Of a DNA stretch of 64,000 bases, positions 17,608-25,445 are shown one piece after another. The notes beneath the pieces were generated by a model. That model was given only the letters and a program-made list of their open reading frames with translations. It made no database searches and was not told the DNA's origin. The DNA comes from DATARH01 sp035550515 (GTDB lineage Bacteria > Pseudomonadota > Alphaproteobacteria > ATCC43930 > CGMCC-115725): positions 1-64,000 of the forward strand of contig DASZOZ010000088.1 in NCBI GenBank assembly GCA_035550515.1. Direction: 5' to 3'. Numbering within the stretch: the stretch's first letter is position 1; every line of letters starts with the position of its first letter. The translations under genes and the position numbers were made by a program.

Positions 17608-18654
17608 ATGAGAACACCCCTGCGCTTTGTGAATCTAGACGAGACCCATCTCGTCATACCCGAGCGGCGCGACGAGTTGCGGCGGGTCGCGGCGCAGTTT
17701 CAGGTGGCGCTGACCGAGGAGGTGGCCGAGTTGATCGATCCGGCCGATCCGGCCGACCCGATCGCGGCGCAATTCGTGCCCAGCGCGGCGGAACTGGAGA
17801 CCGCGGCGGAAGAGCAGGCGGACCCGATCGGCGACGAACGCTGGTCTCCGGTGCCGGGAATCGTCCATCGCTATCCGGACCGGGTGCTGCTGAAGCCGAG
17901 CCTGGTCTGCCCGGTCTATTGCCGGTTCTGCTTCCGCCGCGAACAGATCGGCGTGCGCGGCAAAGTGCTCGACCGCAGGGCGCTCGACCGCGCCTACGCC
18001 TATATCCGCGAGCGCCCGGAAATCTGGGAGGTGGTCGTGACCGGCGGCGACCCGTTCCTGCTGTCGCCGCGGCGCATCGCGGCGATCGTTACGACGCTGG
18101 CGGCGATCGATCACGTCCAGGTCATCCGCTTTCACACCCGCGTGCCGGTGGTCGATGCACGCCGCATCACGCCCGCATTGGTTGCGGCGCTGGATGCCGA
18201 GAAGGCGGTCTACGTCGTTCTCCACGCCAACCACCCACGCGAACTGACCGACGCCGTGCGGGCGGGGATCAGGCGCCTCGTGCGCGCGGGGATACCGTTG
18301 CTGTCGCAAAGCGTGCTGTTGCGCGGCATCAATGACGACGCCGCGACGCTGGAGGTGCTATTCCGCGCGCTGGTCGCGATGCGGGTCAAGCCGTATTACC
18401 TGCATCATCCGGATCTGGCGCGGGGAACCGGGCACTTCCGCGGCGACATTGGCGACGGACAGAAGCTGATGCGCGCGCTGCGCGGCCGGGTGTCCGGTCT
18501 GTGCCAGCCGACCTATGTGCTCGATATTCCCGGCGGTCACGGGAAGGTGCCGATCGGCCCCTGCTGGCTGCATCGCGACGGCGATGGCTGGGTGGTGGAG
18601 GACCCCGGCGGCGCTGCGCATCGCTATCCGCCGGCGAACACCGGCCGGCGATGA
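17608..18654 (+). CDS. Lysine 2,3-aminomutase family radical SAM enzyme (KamA/EpmB-like)
   Basis: Radical SAM and PLP enzyme of 348 residues. The cluster motif is Cys101-x3-Cys105-x2-Cys108 in CPVYCRFCFRR, followed by VVTGGDPFLL and HTRVPVVDARRIT as in lysine 2,3-aminomutases. YVLDIPGGHGKVPIG near the end is the PLP-lysine region of the family. The short length and absence of a C-terminal extension resemble EpmB, which makes beta-lysine for elongation factor P, as well as short KamA proteins. Neither efp nor epmA is nearby, so the substrate stays open. The potassium channel gene starts 7 bases downstream. Confidence 0.85.
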   Translation: MRTPLRFVNLDETHLVIPERRDELRRVAAQFQVALTEEVAELIDPADPADPIAAQFVPSAAELETAAEEQADPIGDERWSPVPGIVHRYPDRVLLKPSLVCPVYCRFCFRREQIGVRGKVLDRRALDRAYAYIRERPEIWEVVVTGGDPFLLSPRRIAAIVTTLAAIDHVQVIRFHTRVPVVDARRITPALVAALDAEKAVYVVLHANHPRELTDAVRAGIRRLVRAGIPLLSQSVLLRGINDDAATLEVLFRALVAMRVKPYYLHHPDLARGTGHFRGDIGDGQKLMRALRGRVSGLCQPTYVLDIPGGHGKVPIGPCWLHRDGDGWVVEDPGGAAHRYPPANTGRR

Positions 18655-18661
18655 GCCAGCG

Positions 18662-20389
18662 ATGAGCCGGGGGCGCAGCGCCGCTGCCGACGGGCCGTTG
18701 ACGCTCGTCGTCGGTGACGATGCGCTGGCGATCAGCACCGCGGCCGAGATTTGCCGGCTGCCCGGTCATCGCGTCGCCGTGCTGGGCGCGCTCGGCGAGG
18801 AGTTCGCCAAGGCGGCGATCGCGGCGGGGGCCGATTTTATCGCCGGCCGTGCCGATAGCAGCGACAGCCTGCTCCGCGCCGGGGTGGCCGAGGCGGCGAC
18901 GATCATCGCCGTATCGCCCGACGACCAGCTCAACCTGCATGCCGCGCTCTTGGCGCGGGACGCCAACCCGCACATCCGTATCGTGCTGCGCCAGTTCAAC
19001 CGCACCCTGGCGCATAAGATCGAGCAGAACCTGCCGGATACGGCGGTGCTGTCGCTGGCCTGGCATTCGGCGGCGAGCTATGCCGCGACGGCGCTCGATC
19101 CCTCCTGTTTTCGCGGTCTGCAGTTTCCCGAGCCGGATGGGCCGCTGACCGGTTTTGTCGAGCGCGTCGCGGCCGAAGAGGATTTCGTCGGGCGCAGCGT
19201 CGCGGAGATCGAGACCGTGCTCGGCGCCCGCGTCGTCGCGGTCAACGGCGACACCGCGATCGACCGCCAGTCGCGCATCCCGTGGCGCGCCCGCGTCTGC
19301 CTCTACGGCACGATCGAGCAGCTCATGAAGTCGGCGCCGAAAGCCGAGCGCGGCGAGACCGCCGCGGTGCGACCGAACATCCATGCGCCGCGCCGCTTCC
19401 CCCGCTGGCGGCTGCTCCGCTCCAATCCCTATCTGTGGTCGTTCGCCGGCACGGCGTTCATCATGTTCTGCCTCGGCACCTGGCATTTCCGGTTCGCGTT
19501 CGAGACGACCTGGCTCACCGCTGCCTATTTCGTGCTGGCGACGATGACGACGACCGGCTACGGCGACATCACCCCGCACCACGACGACGTGATCGATATC
19601 GTCATGGCGATGATGCTGATGGCCGCCGGCGTCGTGTTCACCGGCGTCTTCATCGCCTTTGCGGCGTCGATGCTGACCCGCGCGCAATGGGTACGCACCC
19701 AGGGCCTCAGGCACGTCAAGCGGCGCGGTCACATCGTCCTGTGCGGCGCCGGCAGCATCGGCAGCGGGGTGATCGAGCTGCTGCTCGGTTTCGGCAAGCC
19801 GCTCGTCGTGGTCGAGGCGAACCCCGAGACGGCCACCGTGGAGCGGGCGCGCGACCTCGGCTTCGACCTGTTGACCGGCGACGCCAGCCGCGACGACACG
19901 CTGGACCTGTGCAATCTCGAAGCGGCGCACAGCCTCATCGCGCTGACCAATGTCGATACGCTGAACCTGGAGATCGCCCTGGGCGCCAGGGCACGCAACC
20001 CCGACATGCCGGTGGTGCTGCGCATCGCGGAGGCGAGTTTCGCGGCGTCGATCGCCCGCCATTTCGATTTCCGCACGACCTATTCGGCGGCGGCTCTGGC
20101 GGCGCCGGCCTTCGCCGGGCTGGCCCGCATGCCCGGGGCGCGCGGCCGCATCACGTTCGACGGCCAGGAGTTCGCGATTGCCGAGTACCGGCTGAACGCC
20201 GGCGACGGGTCGCGGCCGCCGCCGGGGGCGATCGCGATCGCCGTCGCGCGGGACGGCCGGCTGGTCCTGATCCATGACCTTGCCGGGCTCGCACCCGGCG
20301 ACCGGGTGCTGGTGCTGGTCCCCCTCGTCCAGTTCGATGCGGCAGGCGCGGCGCCGTTCGCGGCCGCCGCTGTCCCGGCGATATCTTAA
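18662..20389 (+). CDS. RCK-gated potassium channel with two TrkA-N domains
   Basis: A 575-residue inner-membrane K+ channel. An N-terminal nucleotide-binding RCK domain (from TLVVGDDALAIS, about residues 12-200) precedes a two-helix pore module. The selectivity filter there is TTGYGD at about 296-301, between hydrophobic segments near 260-280 and 312-335. A second RCK domain starts at HIVLCGAGSIGSG (near 356), and a TrkA-C-like end follows from about 495. RCK domains gate such channels in response to NAD(H), nucleotides or ions. The unusual N-terminal RCK puts one regulatory domain on each side of the pore. Confidence 0.87.
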   Translation: MSRGRSAAADGPLTLVVGDDALAISTAAEICRLPGHRVAVLGALGEEFAKAAIAAGADFIAGRADSSDSLLRAGVAEAATIIAVSPDDQLNLHAALLARDANPHIRIVLRQFNRTLAHKIEQNLPDTAVLSLAWHSAASYAATALDPSCFRGLQFPEPDGPLTGFVERVAAEEDFVGRSVAEIETVLGARVVAVNGDTAIDRQSRIPWRARVCLYGTIEQLMKSAPKAERGETAAVRPNIHAPRRFPRWRLLRSNPYLWSFAGTAFIMFCLGTWHFRFAFETTWLTAAYFVLATMTTTGYGDITPHHDDVIDIVMAMMLMAAGVVFTGVFIAFAASMLTRAQWVRTQGLRHVKRRGHIVLCGAGSIGSGVIELLLGFGKPLVVVEANPETATVERARDLGFDLLTGDASRDDTLDLCNLEAAHSLIALTNVDTLNLEIALGARARNPDMPVVLRIAEASFAASIARHFDFRTTYSAAALAAPAFAGLARMPGARGRITFDGQEFAIAEYRLNAGDGSRPPPGAIAIAVARDGRLVLIHDLAGLAPGDRVLVLVPLVQFDAAGAAPFAAAAVPAIS

Positions 20390-20442
20390 TTAAGCATCAA
20401 TTTATTGGCTTTTTGCGCCGTGCGCGACGATGGTCCGGCGCC

Positions 20443-20778
20443 ATGCCGCCATTGATGAACAAGCTCGACCGCGCCGAAATGCGAGGCCAGCACCGTTACG
20501 TGACGACGATCTTCGAGGTGATCGTCGAATGCGAGCTGTTTCGCTCGCTCGACATCTCGGTCGGCGGGGTGCATCTCGACGGAAATTGCGAGACGCTGCC
20601 GGTCGGCACGCCGGTCGAAGGCTGGATCGCGTTGCCGGGCCTGGCAAAGGCTTACGCGTTTTCCGGACAGATCCTGCGAACCGACGGGACGACCGGGAAC
20701 ACCGTCGTCCGCTTCGACGATGTCGAACCGGAGACCGCCGAGTTCATCCACCGCTCGGTCGTCTGGCGGCTGCACTGA
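20443..20778 (+). CDS. Stand-alone PilZ domain protein
   Basis: A 111-residue protein with the two c-di-GMP contact motifs of PilZ domains: RGQHR (R-x3-R) and DISVGGV (D-x-S-x2-G). It has no other domain, so it would act as a c-di-GMP-responsive adaptor. An alternative ATG lies four codons further in. It sits between a K+ channel and exonuclease III, so context gives no target. The window also holds a cellulose synthase with its own PilZ domain, consistent with c-di-GMP signalling in this organism. Confidence 0.8.
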   Translation: MPPLMNKLDRAEMRGQHRYVTTIFEVIVECELFRSLDISVGGVHLDGNCETLPVGTPVEGWIALPGLAKAYAFSGQILRTDGTTGNTVVRFDDVEPETAEFIHRSVVWRLH

Positions 20779-20795
20779 CGGCGGCGGTTCGGTGA

Positions 20796-20809
20796 CCGGC
20801 GCTAGCCGG
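20796..20809. terminator. Short hairpin at a convergent gene junction
   Basis: CCGGC and GCCGG flank GCTA between the PilZ gene and the end of xth. With only 5 bp and no T-run it is a weak candidate bidirectional terminator. Confidence 0.25.
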
Positions 20810-21584
20810 CCAGTTCACACCAGATCGGGGTGTGGTCGGAGGCGCGGTCCTTGCCGCGCGGCGATTTGTCGATGTCGCACCCGGCAATTTTATCGGCGGC
20901 GTGCGGCGACAGCAGCATGTGGTCGATGCGCAGCCCCTCGTCGCGCTGCCAGCGGCCCGCCTGGTAGTCCCAATAGGTGTATTTGTGCGGCTCGCGGTGG
21001 AAGACGCGATAGGCGTCGGTCAGGCCCTGGTTGAGCAGTCCGCGAAACCGCGCGCGCGCCTCGATCCGGCACAGCGCGTCGCCGCGGAAGCCGACGGGGT
21101 CGTACACGTCGTCGTCGGTCGGGCAGATATTGTAGTCGCCGGCCAGCACGAACGGGATCTCGCGGCACAGAAGATTGGCGGCGTGGGCGTTGAGCCGGTC
21201 CATCCAGCCGAGCTTGTAGGTGAATTTCTCGGTGCCCGAGGGGTTGCCGTTGGGCAGATAGATCGAGGCGACCCGCGCCTCGGTGCCGGGCGGACCGAAA
21301 GCCGCTTCGAGATAGCGCGCATGGTCGTCGCCGTCATCGCCGGGCAGGCCGTACACCACCTCGCGCGCCGGCTCCTTCGACAGCAGCGCGACGCCGTTAT
21401 AGGCGCGCTGCCCCAGCGCCTCGACCTTGTAGCCGAGCGTCGCGACCTCGAGCCGCGGGAAATCGTCGGCCAGGCATTTGATCTCCTGCAGGCACAGCAC
21501 GTCGGGCTGCGCATTCTTCAGGAAATCGAGCAGATGCGGCAGGCGGACCTTGACCGAATTGACGTTCCAGCTGGCGATTTTCAC
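20802..21584 (-). CDS. xth: Exodeoxyribonuclease III
   Basis: DNA repair enzyme with 3'-5' exonuclease and AP-endonuclease activity, 260 residues. It carries MKIASWNVNSVKVRL-type start, CLQEIKC with the metal-binding glutamate, IYLPNGNP, LAGDYNICP with the catalytic Asp/Asn pair, RIDHMLLSP and the final DHTPIW. Translation starts at GTG, preceded by GGAAGAG. Longer in-frame starts would add a low-complexity arginine-rich leader not found in the family. Confidence 0.96.
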   Translation of the reverse strand: MKIASWNVNSVKVRLPHLLDFLKNAQPDVLCLQEIKCLADDFPRLEVATLGYKVEALGQRAYNGVALLSKEPAREVVYGLPGDDGDDHARYLEAAFGPPGTEARVASIYLPNGNPSGTEKFTYKLGWMDRLNAHAANLLCREIPFVLAGDYNICPTDDDVYDPVGFRGDALCRIEARARFRGLLNQGLTDAYRVFHREPHKYTYWDYQAGRWQRDEGLRIDHMLLSPHAADKIAGCDIDKSPRGKDRASDHTPIWCELAG

Positions 21585-21637
21585 GGTCTCTTCCTTCGCG
21601 CCGATGGGTAAGCCGATCATTCCACAATACCGCCGTC

Positions 21638-21651
21638 CCCGCGAAAGCGGG
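21638..21651. repeat. REP-like palindrome after aqpS
   Basis: CCCGC-GAAA-GCGGG lies 3 bases beyond the aqpS stop on the minus strand. Sequences of the type CCCCGCGAAAGCGGG are dispersed extragenic palindromes in many proteobacteria. Here it can also serve as a 3' hairpin of the arsenic operon. Confidence 0.5.
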
Positions 21652-21654
21652 ATT

Positions 21655-22362
21655 CTAGTCGCCGGCGGGCGGGGCTCGGTGCAGCAGCGGCAGAGCAAGG
21701 GCCAGGGCCGCGAACTGCGCGACGATAAAGCCGGGTGCGTCGGCGGGGCGGATGCCGGCGAACGTGTCGCTCAGGGTGCGAGCGATCGTCACCGCGGGGT
21801 TGGCGAACGAGGTCGAGGCCGTGAACCAATAGGCCCCGGTGATATAGGCAGCGACGGCGACGGCGGTGACCGGCTCGCGGTGCGCTCGGCAGCCCCAGAT
21901 CACCAGCAAAAGGCCGAACGTGGCGACGATCTCGGCGACGCATTGCGGCAGGCCCGCCCGCACATGCCGGGAAAGCTGCCAGACCGGCAGGCCGAACATG
22001 ACGTGGGCAAGCCAGACGCCGAGGATCGCGCCGACGATCTGCGCGGCGATGTAGCGCGGGACGGCGTCCCAGCGCAGCCCGCCGGTTGCCGCCGCCGCAA
22101 TGGTCACGACGGGGTTCATATGCGCCCCGGACTGCGGGCCGAAAGCGAGGATCAGCGCGACGAGCGCGCCGCCGGTCGCGATGGCGTTGACCAGCAGCGC
22201 GAGACCGGCGTTCCCCCCCGACAGCCGCTCGGCCATGATGCCCGAGCCGACGACCGCGATCAGCAGGAACGCGGTCGCGATCAGCTCGATCGCAGCGGCG
22301 TGGGCGGCCGAACGGGTGACGGCCGCCGGTCGTCGAACGAGCGCGACAGCGTCAGCGGGCAC
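21655..22362 (-). CDS. aqpS: AqpS-like aquaglyceroporin (arsenite channel)
   Basis: Six-helix MIP-family channel of about 235 residues. The first pore box reads SGAHMNPVVT (NPV instead of NPA) and the second SFANPAVT. In Sinorhizobium, AqpS in an ars operon conducts arsenite or methylarsenite out of the cell. It is the last gene after arsR and the arsI-like gene, which supports that role. The frame is open further upstream, but that leader is arginine-rich and overlaps arsI; a GTG giving an 11-base overlap is preferred. No clear ribosome site is visible, so translation may be coupled to arsI. Confidence 0.85.
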   Translation of the reverse strand: MPADAVALVRRPAAVTRSAAHAAAIELIATAFLLIAVVGSGIMAERLSGGNAGLALLVNAIATGGALVALILAFGPQSGAHMNPVVTIAAAATGGLRWDAVPRYIAAQIVGAILGVWLAHVMFGLPVWQLSRHVRAGLPQCVAEIVATFGLLLVIWGCRAHREPVTAVAVAAYITGAYWFTASTSFANPAVTIARTLSDTFAGIRPADAPGFIVAQFAALALALPLLHRAPPAGD

Positions 22363-22876
22363 AGCACGAGGCCGTTTCTGCCGCCGCCGGCTCGGCCGGC
22401 CCCACCGGTCCGCAGGCGCAGGTGGAGAGGCCGCCATTGGCTTCGCCGAGCTTGCCGATGGCGCCGCTGGAGCCGTAGACGGCAGCCTCTTCGTGGGTCA
22501 GGAACGTCTCCCAGGCAATGCCGGAGGGATCGGCGATCCACTGCTTGTCGGACCGGGCGTAGCAGCAGACGGTATCCTTTTCCTCGACCACCGGCCGTTC
22601 CGCCCGGCTCAGCCGCGCGTAGACCTCGCCGAGTTCCCGCTCGTCCTCGACCTGGATGCCGAGATGCGAGATGCCGGCCGGATGGCGCGCGCCGCCTTGC
22701 CGTGCATCGTCCTGGCTGCCCGTCGTGCTGACCGCGAAATTGACCCGCGGGTCGTCGAGCATCCATTTGGCGTAGTCATCCTTGACGACGGCCGGCGCCG
22801 CGGCAAAGAGCGTCGAGTAGAACCGGATCGACTGCGCGAGATCGTCAACCGCCACATGCACGTGGAAGCGTTTCAT
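22352..22876 (-). CDS. arsI: ArsI/CadI-family glyoxalase-fold protein (C-As lyase candidate)
   Basis: Vicinal-oxygen-chelate protein of 174 residues. ArsI cleaves the carbon-arsenic bond of trivalent organoarsenicals with Fe(II) and oxygen. Here the vicinal cysteine pair that binds As(III) is present in VCCYARSDK, with HLGIQVED and SGIAWETF giving metal-ligand His and Glu. The N-terminus VHVAVDDLAQSIRFYSTLF is typical. A cysteine-containing tail (STCACG, then SCCAR) may add metal binding. Its start overlaps the arsR end by 32 bases and has GGAGAG upstream. Some members respond to other metals, so the lyase activity is inferred. Confidence 0.85.
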   Translation of the reverse strand: MKRFHVHVAVDDLAQSIRFYSTLFAAAPAVVKDDYAKWMLDDPRVNFAVSTTGSQDDARQGGARHPAGISHLGIQVEDERELGEVYARLSRAERPVVEEKDTVCCYARSDKQWIADPSGIAWETFLTHEEAAVYGSSGAIGKLGEANGGLSTCACGPVGPAEPAAAETASCCAR

Positions 22877-23216
22877 CGGTCTCTCCTGTGTTGAAGGCGT
22901 CGGCGGGACGGCAAACCGGGGCGCAGGACGCGCCTCCGCCGCAGCAGTTTTCGCTGAGATAGGCGAGCAGGTCGTTCATCGCGCCGTATGCCGCCGCGTA
23001 GATCAGTTGCCGGCCCAGGCGGCGCTGGGTGATCAGCCCGGCGTGCTGAAGCTCCTTCAGGTGGAAGGTCAGCGAGGCCGGCAGCACGCCGACCCGATCG
23101 GCGATGACGCCGGCCGACAGCCCCTCGGGCCCGACGGTGACGAGCAGGCGGAACAGGTCGAGCCGCGTCTCCTGGCTCAGCGCCGCCAGCGCCGCGAGCG
23201 CGGATTTCTTCTCCAC
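22845..23216 (-). CDS. arsR: ArsR-family metalloid-responsive repressor
   Basis: Winged-helix repressor of about 123 residues, first gene of the arsenic operon. The helix-turn-helix lies in AGVIADRVGVLPASLTFHLKEL. The likely As(III) site is not the classical CVC in the DNA-binding helix but a C-terminal cluster: NCC at about 96-97, then ASC and PVC, followed by a tail. This resembles ArsR proteins with C-terminal cysteine sensors. A GTG start is chosen because GGAGGG lies about 8 bases before it; a GTG three codons earlier would touch that site. A 20-base palindrome 17 bases upstream is the probable operator. Confidence 0.9.
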   Translation of the reverse strand: MEKKSALAALAALSQETRLDLFRLLVTVGPEGLSAGVIADRVGVLPASLTFHLKELQHAGLITQRRLGRQLIYAAAYGAMNDLLAYLSENCCGGGASCAPVCRPADAFNTGETDETLPRACGG

Positions 23217-23233
23217 CGCGAGCACCCTCCGTC

Positions 23234-23253
23234 ATTTTGACGATCGTCAAAAT
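23234..23253. promoter_or_regulatory. Palindromic ArsR operator candidate
   Basis: ATTTTGACGATCGTCAAAAT is a perfect 20-base palindrome just upstream of arsR. It overlaps the region where a -10 element would fall if the minus-strand TTGACT at about 23270-23275 is the -35. A second, looser inverted repeat (TGATA/TATCA) lies at about 23278-23297. Confidence 0.6.
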
Positions 23254-23424
23254 CAACTGCGGCGCGCGACGAGTCAATGATATTTTGTCTATTATCAAAG
23301 TCAGGTACGGTTGGCCGCGCGCGCCGCTGTTACGATTTGTTGCAAGCGATTGATGGCTTCCCGGTCGCATATTGGCTTATCACAGATACCGGTACGGTAG
23401 CGGGCAGTACGGGATTGCGGCGCG

Positions 23425-23781
23425 ATGGCGCGCATTCTGCTGATTGAAGACGACGCCGATGTTCGATTGGTCGTCGAACACATCCTGGTGGATGGAGGTT
23501 ACGAGGTCGACACCGCCGAGCACGTCGCGGCCGGTGCGGCCCTGCTCGACAGCGGCCCGTACGACCTCGTGGTGGCGGACGGGCGGCTGCCCGACGGCAC
23601 CGGCATCGAACTCGCGGACAAGGCTTCGGCGCTCGGCATTCCGGCGCTGATCATCACCGGCTATGCCTTCATCCTGCGCGAACTGGCGCGCGACCCGGAC
23701 CGATACCGGATCCTCCTGAAACCGCTGCGCCCGGCGGAGATTTTGAACGCGGTTCAGGCGACGCTGGACACGGCCGCCTAA
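23425..23781 (+). CDS. Single-domain response regulator (CheY-like receiver)
   Basis: A 118-residue receiver domain without an output domain. Acidic pocket residues Glu8, Asp9 and Asp10, phospho-acceptor Asp52 in VVADGRLPDG, a Thr in IITGYA near 79 and Lys99 in LLKPLRP are all present. It would relay phosphate or act by protein contact. No histidine kinase is adjacent. It starts about 170 bases from the divergent arsenic promoter, and there is no sign that it belongs to that operon. Its stop overlaps the end of the next gene on the other strand by 4 bases. Confidence 0.9.
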   Translation: MARILLIEDDADVRLVVEHILVDGGYEVDTAEHVAAGAALLDSGPYDLVVADGRLPDGTGIELADKASALGIPALIITGYAFILRELARDPDRYRILLKPLRPAEILNAVQATLDTAA

Positions 23782-24002
23782 ACCGGCGGCCGGTGCCAGG
23801 CAAAATCGGCCCCGAAAGCCGCGGCCTCCGCTTCATCGCGAAAGCTGATCTCGAACCCCGTTTCGTCGCCCGGCCGAAGCCGAAAGCCGACCGGCTGGAT
23901 TTTCTTGTGGTCGAACCACATGCGAAGCCGGCTCATCGCCTCGGCACAGGAGACTTGCGAAGGTTTCGGCAAAAAGACGGCACGAGGGCTCACGCGCGAC
24001 AT
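23778..24002 (-). CDS. Small conserved-type protein, function unknown
   Basis: A 74-residue frame with AGAGGAA just before its ATG. The part from MSRLRMWFDHKKIQPVGFRL to EISFRDEAEAAAFGADF resembles the short proteins of about 50-60 residues known in alphaproteobacteria, which pair a tryptophan-bearing start with a strand and a final helix ending in FG or F. It has no signal or membrane segment. An internal ATG at residue 23 would give a 52-residue version close to that pattern, so the start is uncertain. No function is claimed. Confidence 0.55.
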   Translation of the reverse strand: MSRVSPRAVFLPKPSQVSCAEAMSRLRMWFDHKKIQPVGFRLRPGDETGFEISFRDEAEAAAFGADFAWHRPPV

Positions 24003-24227
24003 TTCCTCTCGCGTTTAAAAATCCGCTACGGAAGCAGGGAACCAATCCTAAGGGAAATTGTTGTCCGGCGCTACAACATTGATTTTACGGAAATATTCGC
24101 GCGGGACGGGGAAATGGCCGAGCTTTTCCCCGGCTGGTTTAGCGGTGTCGGCGCGCGTGATATTGACACGCCGAGGGCTGTCTTTCACCGTTTGCGACGG
24201 ATTTTTGACAGCCGGCGGACGGCGCGC

Positions 24228-25445
24228 ATGGACTCCTCGGATGCCGCATGGCGGCAATTGATCCCGGCCTTGCACGGTTGCGGGCGCAAGGCGGCGCTGG
24301 CGATCACCGGCGGCGGCAGCGGCGCGGTCGGCGAGCTGCTGAGGGTGCCCGGCGGGTCGCGGCTGCTGATCGAGGCGCAGGTGCCCTATGACGAGCGGGC
24401 GCTGGCGGCATTTCTCGGCTTTGCGCCCGCCCAGGCGTGCAGCGCCGACACCGCGATCGCGATGGCGCAGACCGCGCGGGTCCGCGCGGCCGGGCTGGCG
24501 CCGGGGGGCAGCGATTTGGGCAGCGACCTAGTCGGCGTCGGCGCGACCGCGGCGCTGGTGAGCGATCGTCCGCGCCGGGGCGAGCATCGCTTTCATATCG
24601 CCTGCGCCGGCGCGGCCGGCATCGCGCACTGCACCGCCGTGCTGGCCAAGGGGCGGCGCGACCGGGCCGGCGAGGAAGACCTCGTGGCGGGTGCCATCGT
24701 GCTGTGGCTGGCGCGCGCCTGCGGGGTGGCCGCGCCGTCGCCGCGCGACCTGCTCGATGCGGACGAGGCTTACGCCGAGACGGAAGCGGCGGCCGGGGAC
24801 ACGATCGACCGGCTCCTGGCGGGCGATATCGCGCGCGTCACGGTCCAGCCCGACGGGCAGATGACGCTGGCGGCGCCGCAGCCCGCGGTGCTGTTCCCCG
24901 GCTCGTTCAATCCGATGCACGAGGGGCATGTGCTGCTGGCGCGGGCGGCGGAGGAGATCCGGCAGCAGCCGCTCACCTTCGAGCTGTCGGTCACCAATGT
25001 CGACAAGCCGCCCTTGGCGGGCGAGACGGTCCGCCACCGGCTCGCGCAATTCGCCTGGAAATCGCCGGTCGAGCTGACCCGCGCGCCGACCTTTGTCGAG
25101 AAATCGCGGCTGTTCCCGGGGGCGACCTTTGTCGTCGGCGCGGACACCGCGGAGCGGCTGTTCGGCGTCAAATATTACGGCGACGACGCGGCGCGCATGC
25201 AGCTCGCGCTCGAGGAGATCGCCAACGCTGGGGCGCGTTTTCTGGTCGCGGTGCGGATCGACCCGGCGGGACGCGTGCGCCGGCTCGGCGACATTCCCGT
25301 GCCGCGCCGCTACGCCGAATTGTTCCGCGAGATCCCCGAGCAGCATTTCCGGGTCGACACCTCCTCGTCCGCCATCCGCGCCCGGCGGGCGGCCGCCGCT
25401 GGCTACTCCGCCGGCACCGCCGCCACGCCCCAAAGCTCGGGTTGA
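24228..25445 (+). CDS. CinA-like domain fused to NMNAT-type nucleotidyltransferase
   Basis: Two-domain cytoplasmic protein of 405 residues. The first 165 or so residues resemble the CinA C-terminal (nicotinamide-nucleotide amidase-like) fold, with AALAITGGGSGAVGELLRVPG and EHRFHIACAGAAGIAHCTAV. The C-terminal part (from about 222) is a nucleotidyltransferase: VLFPGSFNPMHEGHVLLA with His231-x2-His234, and HFRVDTSSSAIRARR as the substrate-binding SSxxxR loop. The same pairing is known in a plant and bacterial family of uncharacterised nucleotidylyl transferases. Deamidase plus adenylyltransferase activities would suggest pyridine-nucleotide salvage. The frame is open upstream, but this ATG begins the domain. 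It overlaps the convergent MFS gene by 43 bases. Confidence 0.8.
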   Translation: MDSSDAAWRQLIPALHGCGRKAALAITGGGSGAVGELLRVPGGSRLLIEAQVPYDERALAAFLGFAPAQACSADTAIAMAQTARVRAAGLAPGGSDLGSDLVGVGATAALVSDRPRRGEHRFHIACAGAAGIAHCTAVLAKGRRDRAGEEDLVAGAIVLWLARACGVAAPSPRDLLDADEAYAETEAAAGDTIDRLLAGDIARVTVQPDGQMTLAAPQPAVLFPGSFNPMHEGHVLLARAAEEIRQQPLTFELSVTNVDKPPLAGETVRHRLAQFAWKSPVELTRAPTFVEKSRLFPGATFVVGADTAERLFGVKYYGDDAARMQLALEEIANAGARFLVAVRIDPAGRVRRLGDIPVPRRYAELFREIPEQHFRVDTSSSAIRARRAAAAGYSAGTAATPQSSG

